Shown here: positions 7,332 through 15,660 of the stretch, piece by piece | Position numbering within the stretch: position 1 is the stretch's first letter | Layout: the number at the start of each line of letters is the position of its first letter | Source of the DNA: JANQMY01 sp965227095 | Lineage (GTDB): Bacteria; Pseudomonadota; Alphaproteobacteria; JANQMY01 | Length of the DNA: 64,000 bases | Assembly (NCBI GenBank): GCA_965227095.1 | Contig: CBDDFL010000001.1 | Coordinates: 1,612,001-1,676,000, forward strand | Reading direction: 5' to 3' | Position numbers and translations under genes: made by a program | The notes under the pieces: model-generated | What the model was told of the DNA's origin: nothing | What the model saw: only the letters and a program-made list of their open reading frames with translations | Database searches by the model: none

Positions 7332-8303
7332 TTAAGAGGAAACACTGCAACTTGCACCGCCCAGGACGCAAAATTTCGCGCAATGTGGATGGTTTAAGTG
7401 CACCGTCTTCGCTGAGTCCGCAAGAGTCTTCCCGAGTTCGAACTGCGTGTCATAGGGAAGCAAGGTGCACGGAAGAACTTTGGGGTGTGTTTCGCCTTTG
7501 CGTTTTACGACCATGCGGCTGTTGGCACACATCACGCTGTCAGGTGACACGTTCAGAATGTTCCAGCAATCTGTGGTGATTTCGGGCACGTCCTGTGTTT
7601 CGTCCATTTCCGGAAACAACACCAATGCGGCTGGATCGCTTGCGTCAATGGTAAGGCCTTGCTGCGCAAACAAGTTCGCGTAACCGGATCGTTCCGCGTC
7701 CTCCGGTTCACCCGAAAGCATTCGGCCCGCGACATTCAGTGTGAAGCCATTCTCTGACAGCCACCGCAGACCTTCCATGGCTTTGCCCCACGTATTGGCA
7801 CCACGTTCGGTTTCGTGAAGCGCTTGCGAATAATGGTCCAAACTAACGCGCATCACAATTTGTGCGCCATATCTGTTTTGAAGGTTTAGCAACTGTTCTT
7901 TGACGCGCGGGCGCAACATGGGTTGCATGGCATTCGTCAGTATCAGGACGTCATACCCATATGCCAGACAATCTTCCATCATTTGAGGAAAGTCCGGGTT
8001 CATGAAGGGTTCGCCGCCGGTGAAGCCAATTTCACGCGGGCGTTCGGAAAACCCCTCAAGTTCGAGCAAATAGGAGCGTACGTCTTTCGCGCTCAGATAC
8101 ACCAGCCTGTCATTCGTCGGACTGCTTTCGATGTAACAATTCGCGCACGCAATATTGCACAAAGACCCTGTGTTGAACCACAACGTGTCCAATTTTCGCA
8201 GCGTTACCGATGCGCGTTCCGTGCCCTCCACCGTCATCAGGGGGTCGGCAAATTTCTTTGGGTGAAGCCGGGTTTTCCCTCGAACGTCAACGACCTTATC
8301 CAT
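7332..8303 (-). CDS. Radical SAM protein with C-terminal cysteine cluster
   Basis: 323 residues. The radical SAM cluster motif CxxxCxxC is Cys49, Cys53 and Cys56 in GSLCNIACANCY, followed by the SAM-binding GFTGGEP near 93-99. Further cysteines in the last 80 residues (DCWN, MCAN, PCTLL, HCAKFC and SC) could hold an auxiliary cluster of the SPASM/twitch kind. AAGG lies seven bases before the ATG. It is divergently placed to an amidohydrolase, and no ribosomal peptide precursor or partner enzyme is next to it, so its substrate is unknown. Confidence 0.88.
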   Translation of the reverse strand: MDKVVDVRGKTRLHPKKFADPLMTVEGTERASVTLRKLDTLWFNTGSLCNIACANCYIESSPTNDRLVYLSAKDVRSYLLELEGFSERPREIGFTGGEPFMNPDFPQMMEDCLAYGYDVLILTNAMQPMLRPRVKEQLLNLQNRYGAQIVMRVSLDHYSQALHETERGANTWGKAMEGLRWLSENGFTLNVAGRMLSGEPEDAERSGYANLFAQQGLTIDASDPAALVLFPEMDETQDVPEITTDCWNILNVSPDSVMCANSRMVVKRKGETHPKVLPCTLLPYDTQFELGKTLADSAKTVHLNHPHCAKFCVLGGASCSVSS

Positions 8304-8365
8304 TTTCCAGCCTTTTTACGCGTATTCGCCAGACATTAGGGTGCAAATCGACCATGTCAATTCGC

Positions 8366-8387
8366 CATTCCGGTGCTCACCGGAATG
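8366..8387. repeat. Perfect inverted repeat between divergent genes
   Basis: CATTCCGGT and ACCGGAATG, 9-base arms around GCTC, in the 173-base region between the radical SAM gene and the amidohydrolase. No T-run follows; an operator or a small dispersed repeat is possible. Confidence 0.55.
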
Positions 8388-8476
8388 TGAGCGAGCCGGT
8401 TCCGTTGGAAATCAGGGCCGGCATCCCTTAAACTGCGGGAAAACCGGAAACGAACGCTTTAAAACGGAGGACACCC

Positions 8477-10225
8477 ATGCACGATATCGTGATACGCAAC
8501 GGCTTGGTTTACGACGGCACCGGCGCGGCACCGCAGAGGGCGGATATCGCGATTGATGACGGCGTGATCTCGAGGGTGGGGCAGGTATCCGATCCGGGTA
8601 AGGAAGAAATAGAGGCTGCCGGTCAAATTGTGACGCCGGGATTTGTGGATGTGCACACCCATTACGATGGTCAAGTCACATGGGATCCATATCTCCAACC
8701 TTCCACCTTTCATGGCGTGACAACCGTTATCATGGGCAATTGCGGGGTGGGGTTCGCGCCCTGTGCGCCGGAGCGGCATCAATGGTTGATCGGGCTGATG
8801 GAAGGGGTTGAAGATATTCCGGGTACGGCCCTTGCGGAAGGGATCAAATGGAACTGGGAAAGTTTTCCTGAATTCATGGACGCCGTAGAAGCCTCCCCTC
8901 TGGCCATCGATGTGGGGCTTCAAGTGCCCCATGGCGCCCTGCGCGGTTATGTGATGGGGGATCGCGCGGCCGATTTGGAGCCTGCAACCCTTGAAGAAGC
9001 GAAAGAAATGGGCGTGCTTGTGCGCGAGGCATTGGACGCCGGCGCCCTTGGCTTTTCAACTTCACGCACGGAAAAACACAGGGATAAAGACGGTCGGCAC
9101 ACACCGACCTTCAAAGCCGAACAACAAGAACTCCACACCATCGCTCAATCTATGGGGGATGCCGGGAAAGGCGTGATCCAGTTGATTGCCGATTTTTGGG
9201 ATTTCGAACCGGAATTCGCCTTGATCCGAGGCATGGCCGAAATATCCGGTCGGCCCTTGTCCATGACCATTGAGCAAGACGACCGGCATCCGGAGATTTG
9301 GACGCAAGTGTTGGACGGCATTACGAAGGCTGCGGAAAGTGGCCTGCCGATGAAGGGGCAAGTGCCTCCGCGCCCTACATGTGTCCTGCAAGGTTTCACC
9401 ACGACCTTGTGCCCGTTCACGTTCCACCAAACCTATCGTGAAATCTTCCATCTTCCGCTGGAAGAGAAAGTCAAAGCCTTCAATGACCCGGACTTCCGGG
9501 CGCGCTTGCTCGCGGAAACAGTTGAACTGGATCCGGACAGTGTGGTGTCCTTCTTGCTCACCGGTTTCCATAAGATGTTCGAAATGGGTAATCCTCCGAA
9601 CTATGAACCCGACCCCAAAGACAGTGTCGCGGCGATTGCGGAGCGCGAAGGCCGCAATCCGCTCGATGTGGTCATGGACATTATGGTGAAAGATGAGGGT
9701 AAGGCCTTCATCTTCTTCCCCTTGATGAACTACCAGCACGGCGATCTGGAAGACGTGCGGACCATGATGACCCATCCGCACACAACGCTCGGCCTTGGGG
9801 ATGGCGGCGCTCATTGTGGTATTTTGTGTGATGCAAGCTTCCCGTCCACTTTATTGGCCCATTGGGGGCGTGACCGCACACGCGGTGAGAAGCTTCCCTT
9901 AGAATGGATTATCCGTAAGCAAACAAAAGACAGCGCGGAATTACTGGGACTTGAGGATCGGGGTGTCCTTGCACCAGGCATGAGAGCGGATGTGAATGTC
10001 ATCGATTTCGATCACCTGACCCTGCACGCGCCGGAAATTGTGCATGATCTGCCGGCGGGCGGGAAACGCCTGGTGCAGAAAGCTGATGGCTACACCGCGA
10101 CCATTGTGAATGGGGTGGTGGCCTTTCGAAATGGCAAACCAACGGACGCTCCGTTGCAAGGAAAGCTTATTCGGGGGGCGCAAATGCGGCCCCCGGCGGC
10201 TGGGCAACACCTTGCCGCAGAGTGA
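8477..10225 (+). CDS. N-acyl-D-amino-acid deacylase family amidohydrolase
   Basis: Metal-dependent amidohydrolase-superfamily enzyme of 582 residues, close in pattern to D-aminoacylase/dihydroorotase-like proteins that remove acyl groups from N-acyl-D-amino acids. The metal-binding HxH is His60/His62 in VDVHTHYDGQ; GNCGVGFAPC, the GDGGAHCG block near 440 and the C-terminal beta segment GMRADVNVIDFD are typical. No signal peptide is seen. GGAGG is six bases before the ATG. The MFS permease and TIM-barrel genes run towards it on the other strand. Substrate is not certain. Confidence 0.9.
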   Translation: MHDIVIRNGLVYDGTGAAPQRADIAIDDGVISRVGQVSDPGKEEIEAAGQIVTPGFVDVHTHYDGQVTWDPYLQPSTFHGVTTVIMGNCGVGFAPCAPERHQWLIGLMEGVEDIPGTALAEGIKWNWESFPEFMDAVEASPLAIDVGLQVPHGALRGYVMGDRAADLEPATLEEAKEMGVLVREALDAGALGFSTSRTEKHRDKDGRHTPTFKAEQQELHTIAQSMGDAGKGVIQLIADFWDFEPEFALIRGMAEISGRPLSMTIEQDDRHPEIWTQVLDGITKAAESGLPMKGQVPPRPTCVLQGFTTTLCPFTFHQTYREIFHLPLEEKVKAFNDPDFRARLLAETVELDPDSVVSFLLTGFHKMFEMGNPPNYEPDPKDSVAAIAEREGRNPLDVVMDIMVKDEGKAFIFFPLMNYQHGDLEDVRTMMTHPHTTLGLGDGGAHCGILCDASFPSTLLAHWGRDRTRGEKLPLEWIIRKQTKDSAELLGLEDRGVLAPGMRADVNVIDFDHLTLHAPEIVHDLPAGGKRLVQKADGYTATIVNGVVAFRNGKPTDAPLQGKLIRGAQMRPPAAGQHLAAE

Positions 10226-10235
10226 TCTCCGGGGA

Positions 10236-11762
10236 TTAATGCAGCGCCTTGGCTTGTTCTTCCTTGACGAACAGCATGAGGGCCAGCCCCGCGCCTAACA
10301 GCAACAGAATAGAGGCATAGCCTGCGCGTTGGCTCGCGAACAAGTCGGTGAAGAAGCCGACGGTCATCGGCGCCAAGAAGGCCGTTGCGGTGCCTGAAAG
10401 CGCATAGAGACCAAAGAATTCTGTTGTCATGGTCGGCGGGGCAAGGCGCGCCATCATTGTGCGGCTGTTGGCGTAGGCCGCTGTGATGGCCACGGCAACA
10501 ACCGTCATAAGTCCCATGAAAATGATTTCCGGCCAAGTGTTGAAATAGGGAAACGACCAGACCGGCGGGGCGGTGGCTGGATCGTAAGGGAATACAAACA
10601 GGATTTGTGTGGGCGTGGTGGAAACCGTGGCGATGACACCCAGTGTGGTGATGCCGATGGAAACCATGATCGCACGCTTGGACCCGACGGTATTGTCTAA
10701 CCACCCGCCGAAGAAGCCACCCACAACGGCAAAGACGCTGAGGAAAATGCCATAGATCAGCATGCGAACTTCATCCCACCCGAACACACCGACGGCGTAA
10801 ACACCCCCGAATATCAAAATGGCGGTCTTACCGTCATTGTAGAACATGCGGGCCAACAGATAGGTCGCCACGTTGCGGTATTGCGGCAACTTGCGAAGGG
10901 TGCCGTAAAGGGTTTCCAGTCCCTGCAGGACAAGGGTGCTAAGCGGTTGCGGGGTCGGTTTTGTGTCGGGCGTATACAGGAACAGCGGAATCGAGAACAG
11001 CAGCAGCCAGATGGCGACGATCGGACCGGAAATCCGTGAATGCTGATAGCTTTCCTGATCCAAACCGAACAAAGGCGCGTCAGGCAGGAACGACCAATCC
11101 ATCTGTCCGGGTAGCGCGAAAAAAAACAGCATGAAGATGAGGATTAAGAGGGATCCGGCATTGCCCGCCGCAAGGCCCAGGCCTGACAGCCCCCCTAATT
11201 TTGCCGGCGTGGTGATATGCGGCAACATGGCGTTGTGAAAGACCGACGAATATTCGAAGGCGATGCCGATCACCACAATAAGGACGGCGATCGACCAAAT
11301 GGAAAGGCCGCCGTCGGCCCCTGGTAAGGCCCACCAGAGAAGAAACATGCACGGGGCCATGATGCCAACGAAGGCGGCGATCCAGGGTTTGCGGCTTCCC
11401 CCCTTGTCGGCGATTGCGCCAAAGAGAGGGGCGAAGACCGCGATAAAAAATCCGGCTATGCCGTTCGTGTACCCCCAAATTGACTGGCCCTCGACTGGGT
11501 CGCCGACCACGACATTCGTAAAATAGGGGGAAAAGATGTAGATCGTAATGAGGATGACATAGGGGGTCCGGGCCCATTCAAACAAGGCCCAAGACAGTTC
11601 TCCACGTGAAAACGCCGTGTCCGCGCTGCCGGACAGGTATGTTGTGGACGCCGTCGCGCCGGTTACGTTGGACGCAGGTGGTCCCGGTATCGGCTGCGGG
11701 GGCTGCGTGCCTGTTGGCGGCTGCACTCCATTGCTCGGCGGCGGTGTGAGGTTTTCAGTCAC
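10236..11762 (-). CDS. MFS transporter, UMF1/Atg22-like
   Basis: Integral membrane permease of 508 residues with about 12 hydrophobic segments. The first 45 residues are Pro/Gly/Thr-rich and cytoplasmic. The segment ELSWALFEWARTPYVILI, then NGIAGFFIAVFAPLFGAIAD and GGSRKPW, is characteristic of the UMF1 family of the major facilitator superfamily, related to the fungal vacuolar effluxer Atg22. GTG start with GGAG upstream. It follows the TIM-barrel gene by 23 bases and is probably in the same operon, so the two may handle the same compound; the substrate is unknown. Confidence 0.88.
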   Translation of the reverse strand: MTENLTPPPSNGVQPPTGTQPPQPIPGPPASNVTGATASTTYLSGSADTAFSRGELSWALFEWARTPYVILITIYIFSPYFTNVVVGDPVEGQSIWGYTNGIAGFFIAVFAPLFGAIADKGGSRKPWIAAFVGIMAPCMFLLWWALPGADGGLSIWSIAVLIVVIGIAFEYSSVFHNAMLPHITTPAKLGGLSGLGLAAGNAGSLLILIFMLFFFALPGQMDWSFLPDAPLFGLDQESYQHSRISGPIVAIWLLLFSIPLFLYTPDTKPTPQPLSTLVLQGLETLYGTLRKLPQYRNVATYLLARMFYNDGKTAILIFGGVYAVGVFGWDEVRMLIYGIFLSVFAVVGGFFGGWLDNTVGSKRAIMVSIGITTLGVIATVSTTPTQILFVFPYDPATAPPVWSFPYFNTWPEIIFMGLMTVVAVAITAAYANSRTMMARLAPPTMTTEFFGLYALSGTATAFLAPMTVGFFTDLFASQRAGYASILLLLGAGLALMLFVKEEQAKALH

Positions 11763-11785
11763 TAAACTCTCCGGACAAAGACAAC

Positions 11786-12574
11786 CTAATGGCTGTCAAG
11801 AAATGCACGGCTGGATTGGTAGATGGCACGCGCGCGGTCGGTAATGTCCGGGTATTTTTCGCGAAGTGCAAGGGATCGTATTTCTGGGCTGACCGGAAGG
11901 TCCGTTGGGAGCGCATTCATAATGTCCGCGAGCGGCAACTCTCCGTCACCCGGAAGTAACCGGCCGTCAATGGCTTCGGACATCAGTTTCTCGAAAGTGG
12001 GATCGGCAAGCGCTGCGGGCGCATCCGCTATCTGGCAATAGGGAAACAGGCCGGGATCCGCCGCCCGCACCGCGTCGATGGTACTGCCGGAACGAATTAA
12101 GTGAAGGGTATCAACTAATATCCCACTTGACGGGTGGGCAACATCTTCCACCACATCCAGTGCGTCGGTTAGAGATTTTATCTCCGTTATCGGAAGAAAT
12201 TCCAAAACGGCGGTCATCTCATTGGTGCCGGCATGTGTGCACAGCTCTTCGAATTTACTCTTCGTTGCGGACCGGTCAGGATCACTGCTCACGATCAGGA
12301 CAAATTGCGCGCCAAGCTCAGCCCCTATGTCGATTGTTTTTTTGTGAATAGGATTGGACGGGCCCGGCTGAATCCACACGACTTCAACATCCAATACGGT
12401 CACATCGGCCGCCGCCAGCCGGGATTTAACCTCGCGCGTGGTGGCATGTGTCCAGTGGTCAAGATCGACCCACAATCCCGTCATGTCGAAGCCGGCATAA
12501 TGTGCTGCCGACACCATGTCCGGGGGATCAAATTCTTGAACGTTTCCTGCTGCGAGTGAGAGCGGGTAGGTCAC
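11786..12574 (-). CDS. Sugar phosphate isomerase/epimerase-like TIM-barrel protein
   Basis: 262 residues with the AP-endonuclease-2/xylose-isomerase-like TIM-barrel pattern: HYAGFDMTGLWVD at strand 1, VLDVEVVWI, IGAELGAQFVLIVSSD, VLEFLPITEIKS with a likely metal Glu, ILVDTLHLIRSG with Asp and His, and YCQIADAP. Members isomerise or epimerise sugars or inositol derivatives, or dehydrate related acids. GTG start five bases after AGGAGG. It is the first gene of a two-gene unit with the UMF1-like permease. Confidence 0.82.
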   Translation of the reverse strand: MTYPLSLAAGNVQEFDPPDMVSAAHYAGFDMTGLWVDLDHWTHATTREVKSRLAAADVTVLDVEVVWIQPGPSNPIHKKTIDIGAELGAQFVLIVSSDPDRSATKSKFEELCTHAGTNEMTAVLEFLPITEIKSLTDALDVVEDVAHPSSGILVDTLHLIRSGSTIDAVRAADPGLFPYCQIADAPAALADPTFEKLMSEAIDGRLLPGDGELPLADIMNALPTDLPVSPEIRSLALREKYPDITDRARAIYQSSRAFLDSH

Positions 12575-12757
12575 GCACGCCTCCTGGTTTTTTCTTATTG
12601 TCTCGCGGGCGCACGCCGATTGCCAGCACTTAGTTTTACAAAAACTCGCACAGCGTGAAGTGCTTCTGCAAAGTGTCTGCGTTGGATTGATGCGCAGCGG
12701 TTGGCACGGTTAAATGGCCGCAAAGATAAACTCACCACCCGGGTAGGAGGCGCCAAA

Positions 12758-13735
12758 ATGGCCACTAAGAAACCGTTTCGATTTTCGGTCCAAGGATTCA
12801 ACGCAAGCTCCGCAAGTGCGTGGCGAGAAACCGTTCAGAAGGCGGAAGGCTTGGGGTATTCCGCGTTTCATTTGGCGGATCACTATATTGGCCCGGGACC
12901 GGCGTTGGAAAAAGCAGCGCACCCGGTTCAAGACGTTGCCGCTGTGCCCGCCATGGCCATGGCCGCGGAGGCGACCAAAACCATCAAGATCGGCTGCCGG
13001 GTTTTTTGCACCGGTTATCGTCCAGCGCCGGTGTTGATCAAAGAAGCCATGACCATCGATTTTCTGTCGGAGGGACGGTTGGAATTGGGGTTGGGGGCCG
13101 GGTGGATCACCTCGGAATATGAGGCCATGGGGATTCCGTTTGACAGCCCGGGCAAGCGCATCAAACGCCTTGAGGAAACGGTCGCTTTGGCAAAGCAGGC
13201 CATGACGGGCGACCGCCTTAATGTGCAGGGCGACTATGTACAGGTGAGCGATTATGACTCCGTCCCGAAACCGGCAAATCCCAAGGGCGTGCCCATCATG
13301 ATCGGGGGCGGTGCGCCGCGCGTGCTGAAGCTGGCCGGCCGCGAGGCAGACATTGTGAGTATTAACTTCAACAACCGCTCCGGTGCGATCGGCCAAGATG
13401 GGGTCGGCAATTCCACCCACGAGGAAACACGCCAAAAGGTGGCGTGGATTGAGGAAGGGGCGGGCGACCGCTTCGATCAGATCGAACTGGAGATCGGCGC
13501 TTACTTCACCGTGGTGACAGACCAGGCCCAAGCGGTGGCTGAGCAATTTGGCGGCATGTTTGGGTTGCCCGCCGATGAAATGCTGCGCCATCCCCACGCC
13601 CTGTTCGGCACGGTGGATGGCATTTGCGAAGAGTTGGAACGTCGGCGCGAGGAATTTGGCATCAGCTATATCTGCGTGCCCAATGATGTTGCCGAGGCTT
13701 TTGCGCCTGTGGTGGCTCGCCTGCAAGGGAATTAA
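12758..13735 (+). CDS. LLM-class flavin/F420-dependent oxidoreductase
   Basis: Luciferase-like monooxygenase family TIM-barrel protein of 325 residues. It fits the subgroup annotated as F420-dependent (TIGR03621-like): FSVQGFNASSASAWRETVQKAEGLGYSAFHLADHY at the start, SEGRLELGLGAGW and PIMIGGGAPRVLKLAGREADIVSIN. These enzymes use FMN or F420 to move hydride to organic substrates. AGGAGG lies seven bases before the chosen ATG; an ORF start 57 bases earlier has no support. The VOC gene follows after 17 bases, probably as one operon. Cofactor identity cannot be settled here. Confidence 0.88.
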   Translation: MATKKPFRFSVQGFNASSASAWRETVQKAEGLGYSAFHLADHYIGPGPALEKAAHPVQDVAAVPAMAMAAEATKTIKIGCRVFCTGYRPAPVLIKEAMTIDFLSEGRLELGLGAGWITSEYEAMGIPFDSPGKRIKRLEETVALAKQAMTGDRLNVQGDYVQVSDYDSVPKPANPKGVPIMIGGGAPRVLKLAGREADIVSINFNNRSGAIGQDGVGNSTHEETRQKVAWIEEGAGDRFDQIELEIGAYFTVVTDQAQAVAEQFGGMFGLPADEMLRHPHALFGTVDGICEELERRREEFGISYICVPNDVAEAFAPVVARLQGN

Positions 13736-13752
13736 CGCGGGGGCCGCGGGTG

Positions 13753-14277
13753 ATGACCAGCGCCTTTCCATTGAAAATTGTTCAGGTGGCCTATCATGTG
13801 CCGGACGCGCGGGCTGCGGCGTTAAATATGGCGGCGGACATCGGGGCTGGGCCGTTCTTTTTGGCGGAGCATATTCCGCTCACCAGATGTGAGTATCGAG
13901 GGGCGGAGACCGTGTTCGACCATAGCTCCGCCTATGGGCAAATGGGCACTGTGATGGTGGAATTGGTCCAGCAACATAACGACGCGCCCTCGGCCATCCG
14001 GGATATGTTTGGTCCGCGGGAAGAAGGCCTGCATCATGTGGCGTGTTTCGTGGATGACCTAGGGGCTGCGATCGAACATCATGCGGCGCATATGCCGTTG
14101 ATCCAGTATGCTTCGACGGCAGGGGGTGTGGACTTTGCCTTTTTGGATGGGCGCGCGCGTTTTGGGCACATGGTTGAACTATATGAGCCAAGCGACATGC
14201 TGGTCGGGTTTTACGATATGGTACGCGCCGCCGCCGAAGAATGGGACGGCGCTGAGCCAATCCGTTCCTTGGGCTGA
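13753..14277 (+). CDS. VOC family (glyoxalase-like) protein
   Basis: 174-residue vicinal-oxygen-chelate protein. Two beta-alpha-beta-beta-beta modules can be traced, starting at IVQVAYHVPDARAAALNM and at GLHHVACFVDDLGAAI; His15 and His89-90 and the Glu in MVELYEPSD are possible metal ligands. Relatives include glyoxalase/bleomycin-resistance proteins and methylmalonyl-CoA epimerase-like enzymes. A GTG one codon earlier is an alternative start. It probably shares a transcript with the LLM oxidoreductase. Exact reaction unknown. Confidence 0.85.
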   Translation: MTSAFPLKIVQVAYHVPDARAAALNMAADIGAGPFFLAEHIPLTRCEYRGAETVFDHSSAYGQMGTVMVELVQQHNDAPSAIRDMFGPREEGLHHVACFVDDLGAAIEHHAAHMPLIQYASTAGGVDFAFLDGRARFGHMVELYEPSDMLVGFYDMVRAAAEEWDGAEPIRSLG

Positions 14278-14279
14278 GG

Positions 14280-14738
14280 TTACGTACCGAACAGCTTTGT
14301 ATTGCCGAGCGAGGCGTGTGCCCATTCATTGGACAGAGCTTGGAAAGCATGTCCTAAACGATTGAGGTCCGCATCGGATACATCCGTTGCCATTTGGATC
14401 GTCAAGCTGTCGTCGAACAGGGTGCTTGCTTCGCTGGCTGACTTTGCAGGGCGTTGCTTCACGGCAAAACCTTCGAAAAACAGGATGAGACTTGGTTTGT
14501 CGCCGTCATGCGAAATATGAAACTGTTTCAGTGGAAAACGAAAATCGATACTGATGTGATCCGAACTGGTCCGGATCGACATGATTTCGTTTTCGTATTG
14601 CACCCGGTTGACGAGGCTCCACTTTGCCAAATGAACGCGCAACCAGGCTTCGGTCTCTGACAATGCCGGTATACGGATTGTTCCTGTGATTACATCTGTA
14701 GACGGAGGGAATAGGGTTACTCTGTGTTCAGGTTTCAT
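14280..14738 (-). CDS. Hypothetical protein, unrecognised
   Basis: 152 residues, no signal peptide, no membrane segment and no motif I recognise. It is supported as a gene by a strong GGGAGG five bases before the ATG and by its stop falling two bases from the converging VOC stop. The sequence looks like a single soluble mixed alpha/beta domain with a charged, amphipathic C-terminal half (SDADLNRLGHAFQALSNEWAHA). A palindrome lies 20 bases upstream. Confidence 0.65.
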   Translation of the reverse strand: MKPEHRVTLFPPSTDVITGTIRIPALSETEAWLRVHLAKWSLVNRVQYENEIMSIRTSSDHISIDFRFPLKQFHISHDGDKPSLILFFEGFAVKQRPAKSASEASTLFDDSLTIQMATDVSDADLNRLGHAFQALSNEWAHASLGNTKLFGT

Positions 14739-15067
14739 CGTTGCCTCCCTGTCGCGGGAACGGTCATGGACCGTTTTATCTTGCCGTTTGTTTGCGGCTT
14801 TTTCTTGTCGGTTTGATTGTCTAAATCGCTGATTTTGATCAGAAAAGGAATGCCATCTTTAGTCGATCATTTACCCTATCGGGACGCAATACAGGATGGG
14901 TTAGAGCCGAAAGGACCGGCAGAATAGTCCGGGCGGGTCCGTAAATCCACAAGAATCGTCCGTCGGCGCATGACCTTGTTTTGCAGTGCAAAAGAGCCGG
15001 TGCGCCGTTGCGTTCGCGCCATCCAGCCAATAGGGTGAATCATTGGTTAACGAGAGGATCAGATAAA
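14739..15067. other. Intergenic region with one palindrome
   Basis: 329 bases between divergent genes. The only clear element is the perfect inverted repeat AACGGTC-ATG-GACCGTT at 14759-14775, which could be an operator for the hypothetical gene at 14280 or, on the plus strand, a weak terminator (TTTTATCTT follows). Nothing else convincing was seen. Confidence 0.5.
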
Positions 15068-15619
15068 ATGAGACGCAGTGTTCCGCGCATTCCCCCCGTA
15101 TCAGACGACGAAATGACGGAGGAACAACAAAAGCTTCTCGCCCCTCTGATTGAGCAGGGCTGGGTCGATAATGTTTTTCGTACGATCATCCAGCATCCCA
15201 AGCTCTACAAGAGATGGATCGTCTTCGCCAACCATGTTTTGTTCAAATCCACCTTGCCGGCCCGGGAACGCGAAATTGCCATCCTGCGGGTCGGGTGGCT
15301 GTGCCAAGCCGAATATGAATGGGCGCAGCATGTTGAAATTGGGAAGCGGGCGGGCATTACCGATGCCGAGATCGAAAAAATCGTTGTCGGTCCGGATGGC
15401 GACTGGGATGCGAAGGATCAAGCGTTATTGACCGCTGTCGATGAGCTGCATCAGAACAAAGATATTTCAGATGCCACATGGGCCAAACTCGCCGACCATT
15501 TTTCACAGAAACAGATCGTTGATCTTGTATTCGCCGTCGGTCAGTACACCTTGGTATCGATGGCTCTGAATACTTTCGGCGTTCAGTTGGATGAGCGTTT
15601 AACCGGGTTCCCAAAATAA
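15068..15619 (+). CDS. Carboxymuconolactone decarboxylase family protein
   Basis: 183-residue all-alpha protein of the CMD/AhpD-like family. The family core is the segment ARELIAILRVGWLCQAEYEWAQHV-like block (here ending EYEWAQHVEIGKRAGIT) with a single Cys in LCQAEYEW and the His of QHV; classical AhpD proteins have CxxC, so redox activity is uncertain. Such proteins accompany catabolic oxidoreductases. AGAGG precedes the ATG. It converges with the Rieske oxygenase gene. Confidence 0.88.
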   Translation: MRRSVPRIPPVSDDEMTEEQQKLLAPLIEQGWVDNVFRTIIQHPKLYKRWIVFANHVLFKSTLPAREREIAILRVGWLCQAEYEWAQHVEIGKRAGITDAEIEKIVVGPDGDWDAKDQALLTAVDELHQNKDISDATWAKLADHFSQKQIVDLVFAVGQYTLVSMALNTFGVQLDERLTGFPK

Positions 15620-15641
15620 AAAGGGCGCCGACCGGCGCCCC
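15612..15641 (-). terminator. Intrinsic terminator after the Rieske oxygenase gene
   Basis: Palindrome GGGCGCCG-AC-CGGCGCCC (15623-15640); reading leftward it is followed by TTTTTATTTT. It lies 20 bases past the stop of the leftward oxygenase gene and overlaps the stop of the rightward gene, for which it has no T-run. Confidence 0.85.
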
Positions 15642-15660
15642 CCTAACTTGGTCGTGATTA

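Noticed and set aside
9062..9814. Open frame of 250 codons opposite the amidohydrolase gene
   Set aside because: Shadow of a conserved enzyme frame; no ribosome site or recognisable domain.
12710..13771. Open frame of 353 codons on the minus strand across the LLM oxidoreductase gene
   Set aside because: It lies opposite a well-supported gene with a good ribosome site and family match; the translation is His/Arg/Pro-rich and has no family features.
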